From Prevotella sp. (GTDB lineage: Bacteria > Bacteroidota > Bacteroidia > Bacteroidales > Bacteroidaceae), in contig JAEENF010000051.1 in NCBI GenBank assembly GCA_016283605.1, positions 1 through 5,704 on the forward strand: 5,704 nucleotides of DNA, in the 5' to 3' direction. The translations under genes and the position numbers were made by a program. Each line of letters begins with the position of its first letter. Position 1 is the stretch's first letter. Positions 5,645-5,704 of the stretch are shown here, in pieces. The notes under the pieces were generated by a model. It ran no database searches, was not told the origin of the DNA, and saw only the letters and a program-made list of their open reading frames with translations.

Positions 5645-5703
5645 CGCTGCTCAATCCATTTACGTGCATTGACGAAGGCCTCAATCCAAGGTGTTACCTC
5701 GTC
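5641..5703 (-). CDS. Unidentified protein, last 20 residues (5' part outside the window)
   Basis: The minus strand is open from the right edge to a TGA at 5643-5641, giving the C-terminal peptide DEVTPWIEAFVNARKWIEQR. It looks like a normal amphipathic C-terminal helix rather than random sequence, and its TGA overlaps the ATG of the first transporter gene as ATGA, the same junction found between the two transporter genes. This supports a real upstream gene in the same operon. I do not recognise the family, and twenty residues are too few to assign a function. Confidence 0.6.
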   Translation of the reverse strand, partial: DEVTPWIEAFVNARKWIEQR

Positions 5704-5704
5704 C

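Overview
The window looks like chromosomal DNA from a Bacteroidales bacterium, most likely Prevotella-like. Two intergenic promoters carry the Bacteroidetes -7 element TAnnTTTG (both TACCTTTG), the genes lack clear Shine-Dalgarno sites, and the protein families (compact SF1 helicase, PdxK-type kinase, RluA enzyme with an extra N-terminal domain, split chromate transporter) fit that order. The genus is an inference.

Layout: the 3' end of a sensor histidine kinase gene (+, 2-202) faces a complete SF1 helicase gene (-, 222-2222) with 19 bases between their stops. A 173-base divergent promoter region (2223-2395) separates the helicase from a two-gene plus-strand unit: a PfkB-fold pyridoxal/pyridoxamine kinase (2396-3223) and, two bases later, an RluA-family pseudouridine synthase (3226-4530). 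The synthase stop overlaps the stop of a minus-strand unit made of two half-size CHR chromate-transporter genes (4527-5102 and 5099-5644) and the last 20 codons of an unidentified upstream gene (5641-5703). All three minus-strand genes are joined by ATGA stop/start overlaps, which suggests one translationally coupled operon. There is no gene-free stretch over 300 bases, and I saw no tRNA, rRNA, CRISPR array, transposase or convincing intrinsic terminator.

The genes are mostly housekeeping. The most unusual feature is repetitive DNA. The helicase gene contains three copies of a roughly 41-43 bp unit, each made of four 7-bp repeats (AGTTGAG/AGTGAAG type) followed by a core close to AGTTTGCTACCGCTG. 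Two copies form an inverted pair (670-773), and the third stands alone 1.2 kb away (1903-1945). All are read through in frame, and the two same-orientation copies encode nearly the same 14-residue peptide in different helicase domains. This resembles a small repeat element that has entered a protein-coding gene without breaking it. The divergent promoter region has a second inverted array built from a different unit: three 9-bp GACAACnnn repeats on each side, facing each other around a 17-bp palindrome, positioned where a regulator or cruciform could affect both promoters.
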